This document shows, one piece after another, positions 12,405 through 24,294 of a stretch of DNA of 64,000 nt. The stretch covers positions 1,116,001 through 1,180,000 of the forward strand of contig NC_085923.1 in assembly GCF_035222485.1 (NCBI RefSeq), in the 5' to 3' direction. The position numbers were made by a program, and so were the translations under genes. Under the pieces are notes generated by a model that did no database searches, was not told the origin of the DNA, and worked only from the letters and a program-made list of their open reading frames with translations. Within the stretch, counting starts at the first letter, position 1. Each line of letters opens with the position of its first letter. Origin of the DNA: Podospora pseudoanserina (Eukaryota; Ascomycota; Sordariomycetes; Sordariales; Podosporaceae).

Positions 12405-14830
12405 ATGAGGTTCATCAAGACAATAGCCATGCTGGCTGCTATGGGCTCCGATATTGGAATCGGTGCTGCGTCGGTGTTTAAGCCTACCAAGCCACCAGCC
12501 GTTCCACTGGCCGTCAGGTCGCCATATCTGAATGCCTGGCTACAGGGCGAATCAGGATGTGTGCTACCTGGCGAGTGGCCACGCTTCTGGACGTGAGGCT
12601 CCCATGACTCTACCTTGAAACCTCATAGTGCTAAGACAAATCCCAGGGGAGATATCCAAGGATGGCAAGGATATGTGGCAGTCGACGGCGTTGCCTATAA
12701 CTGGATGGGGGGCGCCCCTGGCCCAGGCCCAGTCAACCAGCTATCACTGGAGTACACCTCAACAAAAAGCATCTTCACCTTTGATGTGGCCCAAAAGATC
12801 ACCCTGATTGTCACTTTCTTCTCGCCGGTATACCCTGACGACATACAGCGGCAGTCTCTGCAGTTCTCATACGTAACTGTCACGGCAAAATCCTCTGATG
12901 GGGCTTCGCACAAGGTCCAGGTTTACATGGATGTGTCTGGCGGTGAGTAACACGCTGGATAACTGTTTCCTTTACCTTGACTGATCGTTCTTATAGAATG
13001 GGCCAGTGGTGACAATTCCGAGAAGGTGCAGTGGGAATTTGGCACCGAGAGTAATCTTTACTATCTCAAGTTCTGGCGCGAGAACCAGCACGAGTTCAAA
13101 GAAGCCAACGAAATTGCAAGTTGGGGAAATTGGTATCTCAGTACCGGATTCCATGAAGGTGTAAGCTTTGGCCTGAGAGATGCTAAATCCTACAACGCAG
13201 ACTAATCATTCGTTGGACAGTTGACGTGGCAAATTGGTCAAGATACCACCGTGCGGAACCAGTTTGCTGGCAACCTGGCTCTCAGCAACTCCCAGGAGTC
13301 TGAATTTCGCCCGGTCAGCGAGAACTGGTATGCCTTCACAAATATCTGCCTTTCTGTCCCGATACGCTGCTGCGGATAGTTGAGCTTACAATGTTTCAGG
13401 CCTGTGTTTGCGTTCTCTCATGATTTGGGCGACATCAAGGACGACGAGGTTGAAAGGATCTTCACCCTCGGTCTTATCCAGGATAATGTCATCCACTTTG
13501 CCAGACAAAACAACACCCTGGAGCCTGTCCGGGGACTGTGGATGTCCTTTTACAACAACAGTGACATGGAGGCTGTGGTCTCTTTCTACAACGACTACAG
13601 GCATGCCGTAGAGACAATGTCACTCCTAGACCAACGGATTGAGAAGGATTCGGTGGAGGCAGCTGGGCAGAACTACTCCCTTATCACTACACTTGCTCTT
13701 CGCCAGACTTTCGGTGCTTTCCAATACGCCGGAACGCCGGAGAAGCCATATATTTTCCTCAAAGAAATCAGCTCCAACAGTGACATTCAGACAGTTGATG
13801 TCATATTCCCGGCGTTCCCAATATTCGTTTACCTCAATGCCACCTTGAGCAGATATCTCCTGGACCCTTTGTTCGAACACCAAGAAAGTGGTTCATACCC
13901 CAACAAATATGCCGAACATGACTTGGGTACCTTCCCTGTGGCCAAAGGCTACCCCAACGGAGACGACGAGGCCATGCCATTGGAGGAATGTGGTAACATG
14001 ATCATCATGTCACTAGCATATGCTCAACGCACCGGCGATACGGGGTACCTAACAGCCCACTACCCAATTCTGGCACAGTGGGCTCAGTATTTGATCGAGG
14101 ACTCGCTTGTTCCTGCCAACCAGTTGAGCACTGATGACTTTGCTGGAACATTAGCGTACGTATACCTTGCCTCAAAGTTCGGTCTGATACTGACAGTCCC
14201 CGTAGAAACCAGACCAACCTGGCCATCAAGGGCATCATCGGCCTCAAGGCCATGTCCCAGATTGCCCAGCTCACCAACAACACGGACGACTTCAAAGACA
14301 AGGCCGAGGACTATCTTATGACTTGGAAAGCGTATGCCATCAACTATGACGCCAGTCCACCTCACACTACGCTAAGTTACGGAGACAAAGACAGCCATGG
14401 TTCGTGGTTCACGCACCCCTTGTTCACCCACTTCCCTTCGCTAACTCTTTCTCTTCTCTTCTCCCAAGGAATCCTCTACAACATCTACGCAGACAGGCTG
14501 CTAGGCCTCCAGTTCGTCGACCAGTCTGTCTTTGACATGCAGAGCGACTTTTACCTGACCGTGGCGAACGAGTACGCTGTCCCGCTTGATACAAGACACA
14601 CCTGGGCAAAGTCAGACTGGGAAATGTTTGCGGCGGCGGTGGCTAAGAACGAGACCAAGGAGATGTTTATCGACAAGCTGGCGGAGTGGGTGGGGAAGAC
14701 TACGACCAATAGGGCGATGACGGACTTGTTTGATTCGATTACGGGTGATTACCCGTCAGGAGGGCCGACGTTTGTGGCGAGACCGGTGATGGGGGGGATG
14801 TTTGCTTTGTTGGCTTTGCCAAAGGAGTAG
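12405..14830 (+). CDS. gtaA: Secreted glutaminase, GtaA family
   Basis: Seven exons: 12405-12592, 12647-12942, 12997-13160, 13221-13327, 13400-14155, 14206-14399 and 14469-14830, together 688 aa. A signal peptide is present (MRFIKTIAMLAAMGSDIGIG). The protein matches the fungal GtaA glutaminase layout, an N-terminal beta-rich domain followed by a large alpha-rich domain. Markers include WQGYVAVDG, EFRPVSENWPVFAFSHDLG, FPVAKGYPNGDDEAMPLEEC, DDFAGTLANQTNLAIKG and the C-terminal LYNIYADRLLGL. These extracellular enzymes hydrolyse L-glutamine to glutamate and ammonia. The 69-nt intron 6 is a multiple of three, so skipping its removal would insert 23 residues between DSHG and ILYN; the conserved junction favours splicing. 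No dedicated regulator is adjacent. Confidence 0.92.
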
Positions 14831-15671
14831 AATGAGATGGTGTGGGGTAGGGAAGTGGAAGAGAAGGGGTGTGTGTTTTGCTCTGGAAAGAAACAAGGAG
14901 TGATGGCGAGGGGATTAGCTTGGCTAGTATTGATTGAGTGGACCCTTATACCATATAAGAGGTTGGGTGTTGGTGTTTATTGTGTAGTGATGCGGTGATG
15001 TTTTATGTTATGAGCGATAGTAATGGGACAAGAGTTTATGAAATAGAGAGTGTAGTCTATTCAGAATTCATCAAAGCAGGCTTACTTATGACATCTTTTT
15101 CATTCCAGCATAGAGGTAGATAGAGCAGGGCTTCGTTATGATATCTCTTTTATCACAACATTTTCAGCTTGGATGAGAATGGTCTACTACCATTCAATAT
15201 TTAGATCAGCATCGTCTGTCACTATCACTGTACTTGTATTACCTACTTAACTTCAAGAAAATAGTGCTACCATTGAACTGTTAGGGTCACTGCCCATTAA
15301 ACTGTGCCTACCTACCTATCAAACTAAAACCGACGATTTTGACATCATGGCTGAGGTTTCAATTCTTCGAGTGCGAACTTCTAGAAAATGCAATACAAGA
15401 CCACTGACATTAGAAGACATTCACCCACCCTGCGGCTAATTCCTGACCGATTTGTCAGGACAATTAGGCCACACCGCGCAAGAGAAGTTAGGTCCTGCTC
15501 CAGAGCCAGACGCTTGCGAATCTCCTTCATCTCAGCACATGACGAGTAGCGGTTACTTGCCGTATTCTCTTCGTCCCAATAAAGAAGCATCATGGCTAAC
15601 ACAACAATATATTTAGTATGAGTAGCACTTCATTACGGATGTCCTTCATCCCAACATACATCGAGCAGTAC
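14831..15671. other. Convergent intergenic region carrying degenerate repeats
   Basis: This lies between the 3' ends of the plus-strand glutaminase gene and the minus-strand DNMT5 gene. It contains the repeat copies described separately. A minus-strand frame at 15381-15602 (starting LAMMLLYWDEE) overlaps one repeat copy. It could be joined to the DNMT5 gene as an extra last exon in phase, but its coding-like appearance may come from the repeat. Confidence 0.5.
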
Positions 15672-15715
15672 TTAATCACGGTATCTCTTTTGTCCCGGCA
15701 CATTAAAGGAGTGCT
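15075..15715. repeat. Degenerate minisatellite-like repeats at the DNMT5 3' end
   Basis: On the plus strand a unit resembling GTACTTAATCACGGTATCTC followed by TTTTGTCCCRRCA recurs at about 15078-15112, 15127-15165, 15548-15585, 15622-15660 and 15666-15704. Neighbouring copies are about 43-50 bp apart. The copies diverge by single-base changes and short indels; the last copy overlaps the final codons of the DNMT5 reading frame. No target-site duplication or terminal inverted repeat was seen, so a mobile element is not claimed. Confidence 0.65.
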
Positions 15716-18700
15716 TACTCACAGTAACTCCATTCTCACCGCCGTTGACGTTGTCAAAGTATCTCTTGATGGCCGGGTTATCGACCTGGTGCTCACGAAG
15801 AAGCCGGTCCTCGTCCGTGTGTGCCATCATGAAGTGGTACACATACACAGTCTTCGTCTGTCCGTACCGGAGGCATCTGCCCTTGGCCTGGCGAACCGTG
15901 ATGGCCTGGTGGTGCTTGTTGGGGTGGAAGTAGGGGTTGGCAAAGATGATGTGGTTGGCGACGGTGAGGTTGCTGCCGGCGCTGGTATCGTTGTCAATGT
16001 TGAGGAGCATCACATTGCCCCCGGTTCCTGACTTGAACTTCTCCAACATAGCAGACGTATCCCTCGAACTGGTGACTAAAGCCAGGTTAGTGGCCTTGGG
16101 ATCTATCTCCTTGATCCTGGACCACAGCTTCTCGAGGTAGGACTGGTACTGGCCGAATACCAAGGCACGCTCATCTTTGGCGATGATGCTTTTGATCAGC
16201 TCCATCATGTGGTCCACCTTGGACATCTTGACGTTGTCGTTGAGTTCGGTGCAGGGGATGACTGGGCGTTCCTTGATGAAGGACGAGCATTTCCTGGCAG
16301 GGCAGAGCCTTGCCGTCTGTGGATGGCGACAGGCAGAACACAAGATGTGTCCACAGGCAACCACGATGTAAGACTGGCTGGCGGAGGTCAGGGGTCTCCC
16401 GCAGCTCTCACCATCGCAGGTCCTTGATTGCAGCAGCTGGTCCCTGTCCGCAGAAGTCGAGAACTGGATAAACTTGGGCATGAATGCGAGTTCCTTCGTG
16501 GCGTTCTTGAAGTCGCCCATGGTCTTCATCAGCTCGGCCACCGTCGATTTGAATTCTGAAAGCATCCCGGACTTATTTTCTGGATTCTTGAAGGTACCGT
16601 CTTTAAGGGACTGGGGTCTGCCGTCGCGGTAGGCACCTCCACGACCTATGTTCTTGCTATGTTCCCAGAGTGCTTGACGGAGCTTGGGTACGGCGCCGTG
16701 AGATTTCAGGTTCAACTCCACTGCTTTGGAGACTAGCTGGCTCCTGGTCGTACTGGCGCTGACGTGGAGGCCTTCGACATCAAAAGGTAGGCATTTTTCG
16801 TCATCATACTCAGGTCTGTCCGGCATGAGGTCTCTGTGCGCATGGCAAAATTCAACCAGTTCCTTGACAGTCCAGTTGCCGAGGGTCGTTTTATCCTGGT
16901 CCAGACCATTGCGAATATCAGGCAATGGCATATTAGGCCTGGGGTGAAACAGAGCCTCCGGATCAAAGCCAGCCGGGATAAGGGGGGCCTTTGCCAGGGG
17001 AGTGTTGATGTGCAGGGTGCGGCGTAGAGCACAGAGGTCTTCAGCAAGCCGTACCGCGGTCTCGTTGCTGACTGTCTTGGGAATCTCGATCTCCGCTTTG
17101 TCGAAGAAGTGCAGCCAGGTAAAATGAGCCTTGGAATGATCGTACCCGTCCACCCAGGGGCCCTCGAATTCTTTCATGGGTTGGGCAATGACAGCGGCAG
17201 AATCGACGGTAGGATCAGTCGGAAGACAGCCGTTGACCATGGCATGAGCCACACAGTTGAACACTTCTTCTCCCCCCCCGTAGTGCCTGAAGTCTCCTTC
17301 CCTTGCCACATTCACCTCTTCACAGAGGTATTGGAATGAGCACATTGCTGCTTCTTTTTGCAGGTTCTCTTGTTCTTTTTTGACTTCATTGCGGTAGAGG
17401 TAAGTAAGCCATTTATTGAGCCACACAGCCTTATCCCAAAGAAACTTGACGGACGTTGCCAGTCGGCAATGGGATCTCGTGAGGGAGTTCTCGAATTCTG
17501 GAAGTGTCAAGGCGCGAGACACAGCCACCACATCATTGGCCAACAAACCCAACATCATGGTCGTAGACTTGGTTGAATCCCCCATATCTTCTTTCGAGTA
17601 GTCTGGCTGCTGGCGTACGTGACTGGATATGGCTGCAAAGTCCATGTCGGCATCGAGGGCTTCCTGGTGCGCCATGTAGTAGCGCGCTGCCGTCACTCCT
17701 TTCATGCGGACAGGAAGAACCACCTCCACCGAAGAGAGAGCCGTGCCACCATCATCGGTAACGCGGTTGGCGCGGAAGAATTGCCGCACAAAGGCCTGGG
17801 CCTGGGAGTGTCTCTCGTGGGCGAGAGAAGCACTCTTGAGCGCGGAGGAGTAGGCGTGATACTCCTCGCTCTTGGAAGCAGGTTCCAAGACCGGACCATC
17901 AGTGACGGCCGGGAGACCGGGCATGATGCGCGGTTCGGGCCGCGCCAGGTGAACGCCGAAAACCTTGGCCGTCTTGCAGACCTCGGAGAGGCCGAACACC
18001 TTGGGCGTACCCGAGAGGAGCCACTTCGCGTTCGCGACAAGGTTTTCAACAAAGAACGGGATGTTCTTGTTGTCCGCCTTGTGGTCGTATGAGCACTCGT
18101 CCCATACGACACGCGCGAAGCTGCAGTTGTGCAGCCACGAAACGCACCAGGGCGCGCGAGCGCCCGGCACTTGCTCCGCCCCCCCTTCCTCCTTCTTCGC
18201 CGGCGAAGCTGGGACTTTATCCCTTGGGTTTCTCTGGTCCTTCCGCTGGCTATCGGGAACGATCTTGGCCAGGAAAGCCTCACGTTCCGACGCCTGCAGA
18301 CCAAAGAAACGGCGCTCGGCTGCGGCGTTGCCCTTGCCGCCTGCAGCCGCGAGCTTACTAGCCGTCAGGATGCGCAGGTTGCGCAGAGCCTGACGGTACC
18401 AGCGCTCACGCGCGCGTCCCGAGAGATCCTTGAATGGGGGATCGAGATCACCCCATCCAAAACCCCACAGTTTCTCGAAGAACTTGTCACCGAGGATCTT
18501 GGAGCTCATGATGATGAGCTCCGCCTTCCTCAGGACGTCCAACTTCCGGCAGAGGTAGAACTGGGCCACTGTTTTGATGACAATGACCTGGCTTCCGACC
18601 TTCAGACCGAGGAAGTTTTTCGCTTCGAGAGACCACTGCTCCGTGAGGTGCTCAGGCACCACCACAAGAGTCGCCGAGAGATGGATGAAGAACTCATTCT

Positions 18701-21700
18701 TCTCATCTTCGACGAGGGGAAGTCCCACTTCTTTGAGCTCTTCGTACTTGGACTTGAGTTCCTCATGCCAGCACTCATCAACCTGGCGACGCTCCTCGAT
18801 AGAGGCCTCACGGTCGAACCAGCGTCGGCAATCGATCAGCGCAAGTGTCACCACCGTCTTTCCGTATCCAATCTCGTGAGCCGCCACGCCACCTCGAGAG
18901 CTGTAGGGAAATCTGGTCGGCCAAGTCGCTTTTCCAACAACACGGACGGAGAGAGGGGTCACCACCTCCTCCTCAATCTCAGTTTCTAGGAATGGCTCGG
19001 GCTTTTCCTCGCGGAGAAGCATCCACAAAACAGCATTTCGTTGACTGTCGCGAAGCTTGTGACGACCGGCTTGGAATCGAGGTGGGTTGATCATCCTGTA
19101 CTTGTCGGCTTCGTCGTACTGGATCCCGTGTCTGTTGCTGTCATTGCAGGGCTTGATGAGAGGATGGAAGTCCGGGAAGCTCATGTTTCGGGGCTTGGCA
19201 TAATCGATATAAACCTTAAAGTAGGTCTCTGCAGACTGGATTTCCCTGCTGCCACTTGGCACCGTTCTGTGTGCTTGTAAGAGGTATGCATAGGCTCTTG
19301 AGGCCAGAACTTGGGGCTGCAGTGTGGCTATGAGACACAATTCGGGATCTTGAAGCTGGGCAGCGATGGCAATGGCTCGTGGCATATTGAGGAGAGTCTC
19401 CTCAAAGTCTTTGGCTTCATCAGGGTCTTCAACAGCTAGACGCTTGCCTTTCGTCTTGCTGATGTGGATCTCAGGTGGTGGCCTTGACCATTGCTCAGAC
19501 CGGTCGATGCGAATCCAGTCAGTAAAATGTTTGACTTCTTCACGAGGTCCGCCGAGATTCTGGGCTCTAAAGGCATTTGCAGCGAATGCAAAGTCATGCA
19601 AGAAGTCTTCGGTGATGTTGGAGGGAACCATGATGAACTGTCCCGGAGTTCCATGAGCCTCGAGCATATGCCTTCGAGCGGCCGACAAGGGAAATTGGTC
19701 AACATTGGCAGTTATTTCAGCAAGGACAAAGCGTGAGAAGTGTGGAGGGCTAGTAGCGTTATCCCCCAAAGACGACATAGGTGCAACATCTCTCGTTTGT
19801 CCCCAGTGAATTTCAGTAGCTTCGAGACGTTCCCAGATACTGAGGGAGTAGTCTTGCTGAATCTCGGTCCAATATCCTGGACTGAAGAGTGTTGTCTCGC
19901 CAATGTGCCCAACGGGAAACGTGGTGAGCTTCAGATCCGGAGGAGCCTGGATGTAGGTATCCCTGATCTCGTGGTAATCAAGCTTGCGCATCTCACTTGA
20001 CCAGACCAGAGAATCCTCTCTAGCAGGACCGGTCCGAGAGCATTGGCGGAGGATGAAAGTCGGCTCCGTCTGATGGAACTCGGGTAGGTTGACGTATAGC
20101 TCATTACCGGCTGTCCCGCACTCGGGTGCATGCACATACGTGCCCGAGACTTTGTCTCTTACTGTGGCGAACTAGGCCTCGGCAAGATGTGGTAGACCTT
20201 CCGGCTTCTGCGGAATGGAGATACGGACCGCAGTGCTGGAATCTCTCTCGAGGAGGGCGGTGATGTTGATTCTGTCTGGGATCCAAAACGACCACTTGAT
20301 GTTGTGGACTCCATTGACGCTCATGTGGAAGTCGCCACGAGCAATGGGCGGACTCGGTTCAAACGTCCTAGGGAGGGTGGGCGGATTGTCGAGGTTGGAA
20401 CCTGGGTTGTGATGAATGAACCAGGTAGACTTTCCATCTGGGTGGATAACCAGACGGGCGATGGTCCTTCTGGACTTGTATGTGGCGGTGACGACTTCGC
20501 TGACCTTGATCTCTCCAAAGAAATAGCGAGTTTTGCTGGCCAGGATCTCGCAAGCCGGGGGCTGTTTCATCCCTTGAAGCTCAGGCAGGTTATCGGGAAA
20601 GATTCCAAGCACGAAGGCTTGGGGAAGGTGGTTCTTGAGGGACGCCTTACCCCCATCAGAGGATACTTGAGCCGCTTCTTCATCTGAAGCTCCGGGGGAA
20701 TGGGTCCTCCAGGGTTCGAGCTGGTGAAGGGGATTCCCACTGCACTCCTCACAAACGGTTGTTTGGCATGTCCGGCAGATAAAATAGCTAGGAATCCCAT
20801 CTTGATCTGAAATAACGGGTGGTGGGCAATGACACACGCGGATCATGTCACGAACAAGTCGATGCACAGTATCGGGCTCATACACGACTGATGTAGTCGG
20901 GAGCTGCTGGGTGCCGGGCTGAAGAAGCAACTTCTGCGGTCTCGTGTAGTGCTTGAACCGTGAGGCGAGGGGACCGCTGACGGTGTCGAAGAGTGTAGGA
21001 AAATGCCGGTGAATTGCAAGGAGAGCTGCATGCGTGGCTGCGCCGACTACGGTGACTGTCATGGCATTGCCGGCCAGATCACGAAGCTGCTCTTGAGTTT
21101 CAGACGAAATCGCCATCTCGTTGACGGGCATGCCTTGAAGAGCCATGACCTCTGTGCCAGTGATCGGACGCATCAAGTCTGTGACAATGGGGGCGCCGCT
21201 GGGGGTGATGCAGCCAATGATGCCCAGAGATTGCTTGAGATTGCTGACGGAACCAGTACGGTTGAAGGGGGTGCATCTGTCGACGTTTTGGCTGACATCA
21301 ATGACGCAGGTCTTGTGACCGAGATGGATTCCCGCCTTGTTGCCGGTGGCTTCGATGATGTCCATTGTGTCGATGGATCGGCATGTTTGTTGTAACCACC
21401 AGCGACGCCATGATTGCGGCGGAAGCTTGGGACCGATCACCTTGAGGTTTCGCATCATCTTTTGGCTGAAGGGGTTGTCGTCCATTTCAAGTTCGTGAAG
21501 GCTACGCTCAGCTGCATGGCGAAGACTGCTCGTGCCCCAATCCGAGTCTTTGGTCGTACGAGGCTTCTCCATATCAGCGCGGGCCGTGATCGTACCGATG
21601 TCGTCTGGCAGCTGGAGAAATGAGGCGACGGATGCCGAGGGGGCACGTTCAAGGCTCTTCATGGTTTCTCTCCAATGAGCTATGATCGACTCGGCCTCTT

Positions 21701-22758
21701 CCAACGTGGGACAGCCAGGAGAAGAGGCGGCGTCAGTGTCAATTGCCATGAGATACCCACGCTGGCGTGTTTGCGGCAGATAGTACCGCTTGCTATCGAC
21801 CTGAAGGTATTCGGCCTTGTAACCGATAAGTGGGAAAATCCGTTTGGTGTACATGCACCAAGGAGCGCCGTCGACATTTTCAAGGATGGCGATCTTGGGG
21901 CGTCTCTCTTTGATGAAAATGAGCGCCGAAAAGAACGTGCGCATCGATTCACCAAGCTTCGCGTCCTCCATGCCATCAAGGCATTCGTCGAGAACTTGGT
22001 CAAAATCTTTGTTTCGTCGCACTGGGTGCGTTTTCTTAATGTCTTTGTCCTTCTTCTTCTTGTTGTCATCATCAAGAAGCCATTTATCGAGATTTTGGAA
22101 AACGCCAAGCTTCTCTTCGGTCTCCTTTTTGTTTGCTTTGGTCATGTTGATATTCAGAGTAGAATAATCGACACATGAGCAACCGCAGAAGAAAATGTCG
22201 ATCTTCTCCTGGGGAATCTCAATCTTGGAACCGCCTGCGGTGAGACTGTGGCGCCGGGTTAGCCGAGTGGCATCACAGCATCAGGTTATAAACCTACACT
22301 TTTCCATCCAGCTTGCTGGCAGCCAAAGCCAAATCTGCAACATCGCGGTAGATAATTGTCGGGGCTGGTAGATTCCTTCGAATGAATCCTTGTTTGAAGG
22401 CCTCGATCTCACAACTGAACTGATGAACTAGCTGGAACGGTGTCGGATGCCCAAGAATCTCAACAGCCTTCATCAACGCCTGTAGAGCAATGATGGGGGC
22501 ATCAGTGCCGGAGCAGACAGTCGCCACCCGCAAGATGACTGTTTTTTGGGAAGGCGGCGGAACCCGAGAGGCCATGTCGAAGAACATGTCTCCCACTTGG
22601 GTCAACGGGGCAACGCCGGTGAGAATGGCGGACTCTTTTGTGCTCGAAGCTTGAGCATCGGCAATTTCCTTGTCATCGTTCGAGGAGGCTGGCTTCTTCT
22701 TGGTCTTTATGGACGACTTGGTCGCCTCCAAGTTGTCGGCTTTGCGCTTGGAAGGCAT
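15672..22758 (-). CDS. DNMT5: DNMT5-type DNA cytosine methyltransferase / RING / SNF2 ATPase
   Basis: Three exons: 22758-22298, 22245-20225 and 20161-15672. The introns are 52 nt (GTAGGT, CTAAC, CACAG) and 63 nt (GTATCT..CACAG), and the product is 2,323 aa. The methyltransferase half has motif I (VATVCSGTDAP, about 79-88), motif IV (FFCGCSCVDYS, candidate Cys 178), motif VI (ENV, 276-278), motif VIII (QTRQR, 312-316) and motif X (GNAM, about 546-549). A Cys-rich zinc cluster follows near 630-670. The SNF2 half has Walker A (AHEIGYGKT, about 1255-1263), a DEC box (about 1515), WLLSGTP, a RING finger inserted at about 2067-2128 and motif VI (QAKGRCLRYGQTK, about 2250). Known DNMT5 proteins are ATP-dependent maintenance methyltransferases acting on hemimethylated CpG. 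The basic N-terminus (MPSKRKADNL, KTKKK) suggests nuclear import. No chromodomain is seen. The final exon border is uncertain. Confidence 0.93.
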
Positions 22759-24294
22759 GTTGTCTCTACCGAACTGACTTAGCTGTTATTCATACATCCG
22801 GATAAGTATGCTAAAATGCATCGGATGTCATACTCAAGATCAGGAACCTTGTTGTTGAATGTCTGAAAAAACACAAGTCGGAGTTGGAAAACTTGGAGGA
22901 GGGAAAAGGTGCAAGTAAACAAAAGCAGCGCGGAGGGGTGCTTGTGAAAAGTCGCAAGGCTCTGAGGCTGACCCGCTTTGGCCCGGGCGAGGAGGGCTGG
23001 CAATTAGGGCGCGGAGACCGGGATCGTGGAGACGGGGGCAGCCGTGGAGACAGGTGCAACGAGCCGGCGAGAACCGCAAGGATGTAGTAGAAGACTTAGA
23101 GAAGACTTGGACGTGGGCAGCATGCTTTGAGAGAATGATATGAACATGCCCAAATGGTCAAGTTGGATTGAGAGATTCAGGGGTAGGTAAACAATGTTGA
23201 TGTTGATGATGTCCCAGCCAGGCTACGGGGCTCAGGGGCAAGTAAACAACGTGGAAGCGCTGTGAAGTTAACGCACCATTCATGCTTCAGCACCTAACGT
23301 ATAAAGAAAGAAGTTGATCTTCATAACAGAACAGCAACATCCTTGATATGTCCTGAGAAAGGGACAGCGCTAGCACATAGCTTGTATATGTTGCATCGAG
23401 GCCAACGACATCTTGGCTATCACTCCGACAAGGGTCTCCATGTTCATGCTGAATTGGCGTTGAAGCAGAAGATGTGAAAAAGCGCTGGGTTAGTGCCTGT
23501 CGAGAAAGAAACAAGAAGCTTGAAAGCTGAGCCGCAATAAAGAACGGCAATGACTTTTGTTTCATGCTGCATCTGGCGGATGGGCTTCTGCAGTAACGTG
23601 CCGCAAGAAATGTGTCTACCCATAACCGCATCACTTGGCAAACCCCAAAACACAAGGTCTCCAACCAAAGCTGACAAGAAGTTGGAAAGGGTCATGGGAA
23701 TGCCTTCCACACATTCTTGCCAATAAAGGAAGTGATGTACCACAAAGCTCGAGCCCAGGCGTTGAAGATCAGAGAGCCACGCCACGCCCATATAACGATA
23801 GGGAGGCCGGGCATACCATGATACCATTTCGAGAGAGGGGAGTCAGCACCTAGCACTAAGTTGCCCTTGTGGAGATGTGACGTATTAGAGCAAGAAGATG
23901 TCAGAAGCAGAAACTGGGGGATAGCCAGAGACTGACAAAAGATGAAGACAGATTGGACCTATACGAAATAGTCCAGACAGTCTATGAGACCTCGACACGC
24001 TCCCAAAAGGATCAGAAATCCACGGCTAAGAACTTGGGATTGATCTTGATTGGTGGACGACGACATGTCGTTGAAGGTGGGTTCCGCCAAGACACGTGGC
24101 TGGACGGCTGGGACATAATTATCAAATCCCTGTCTCACAATCCGATGCCCAACAGACACAACCGTCCGGAATTCGAAGCTGCGTAGTGATCCCTATATCA
24201 GCAAAACAACGTTGAAAACGGTCCGGGATTGGAGCATTCACTGCTTTAACGACTGGGTTCTTGACGTGAGCGAAATCCTTGATTAGCTGCTCAG
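22759..24294. other. Divergent intergenic region between DNMT5 and 2H phosphoesterase genes
   Basis: This is the shared promoter space of two divergent genes. A minus-strand frame at 23444-23827 (127 codons, first residues MVSWYARPPYRYMGVAW) is hydrophobic and of even composition but matches nothing I know. I do not call it as a gene. No tRNA or transposon was recognised. Confidence 0.45.

Noticed and set aside
15672-20135. SNF2 frame as a gene separate from the methyltransferase
   Set aside because: It has no ATG before its conserved start and joins in phase to the upstream frame through a normal-length intron, giving the known DNMT5 domain order.
22255-22295. tRNA-like A box (TAGCCGAGTGG) on the plus strand inside DNMT5 intron 1
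   Set aside because: No B box (GGTTCRANNCC) or acceptor-stem pairing follows; the match is coincidental with the intron branch-point region.
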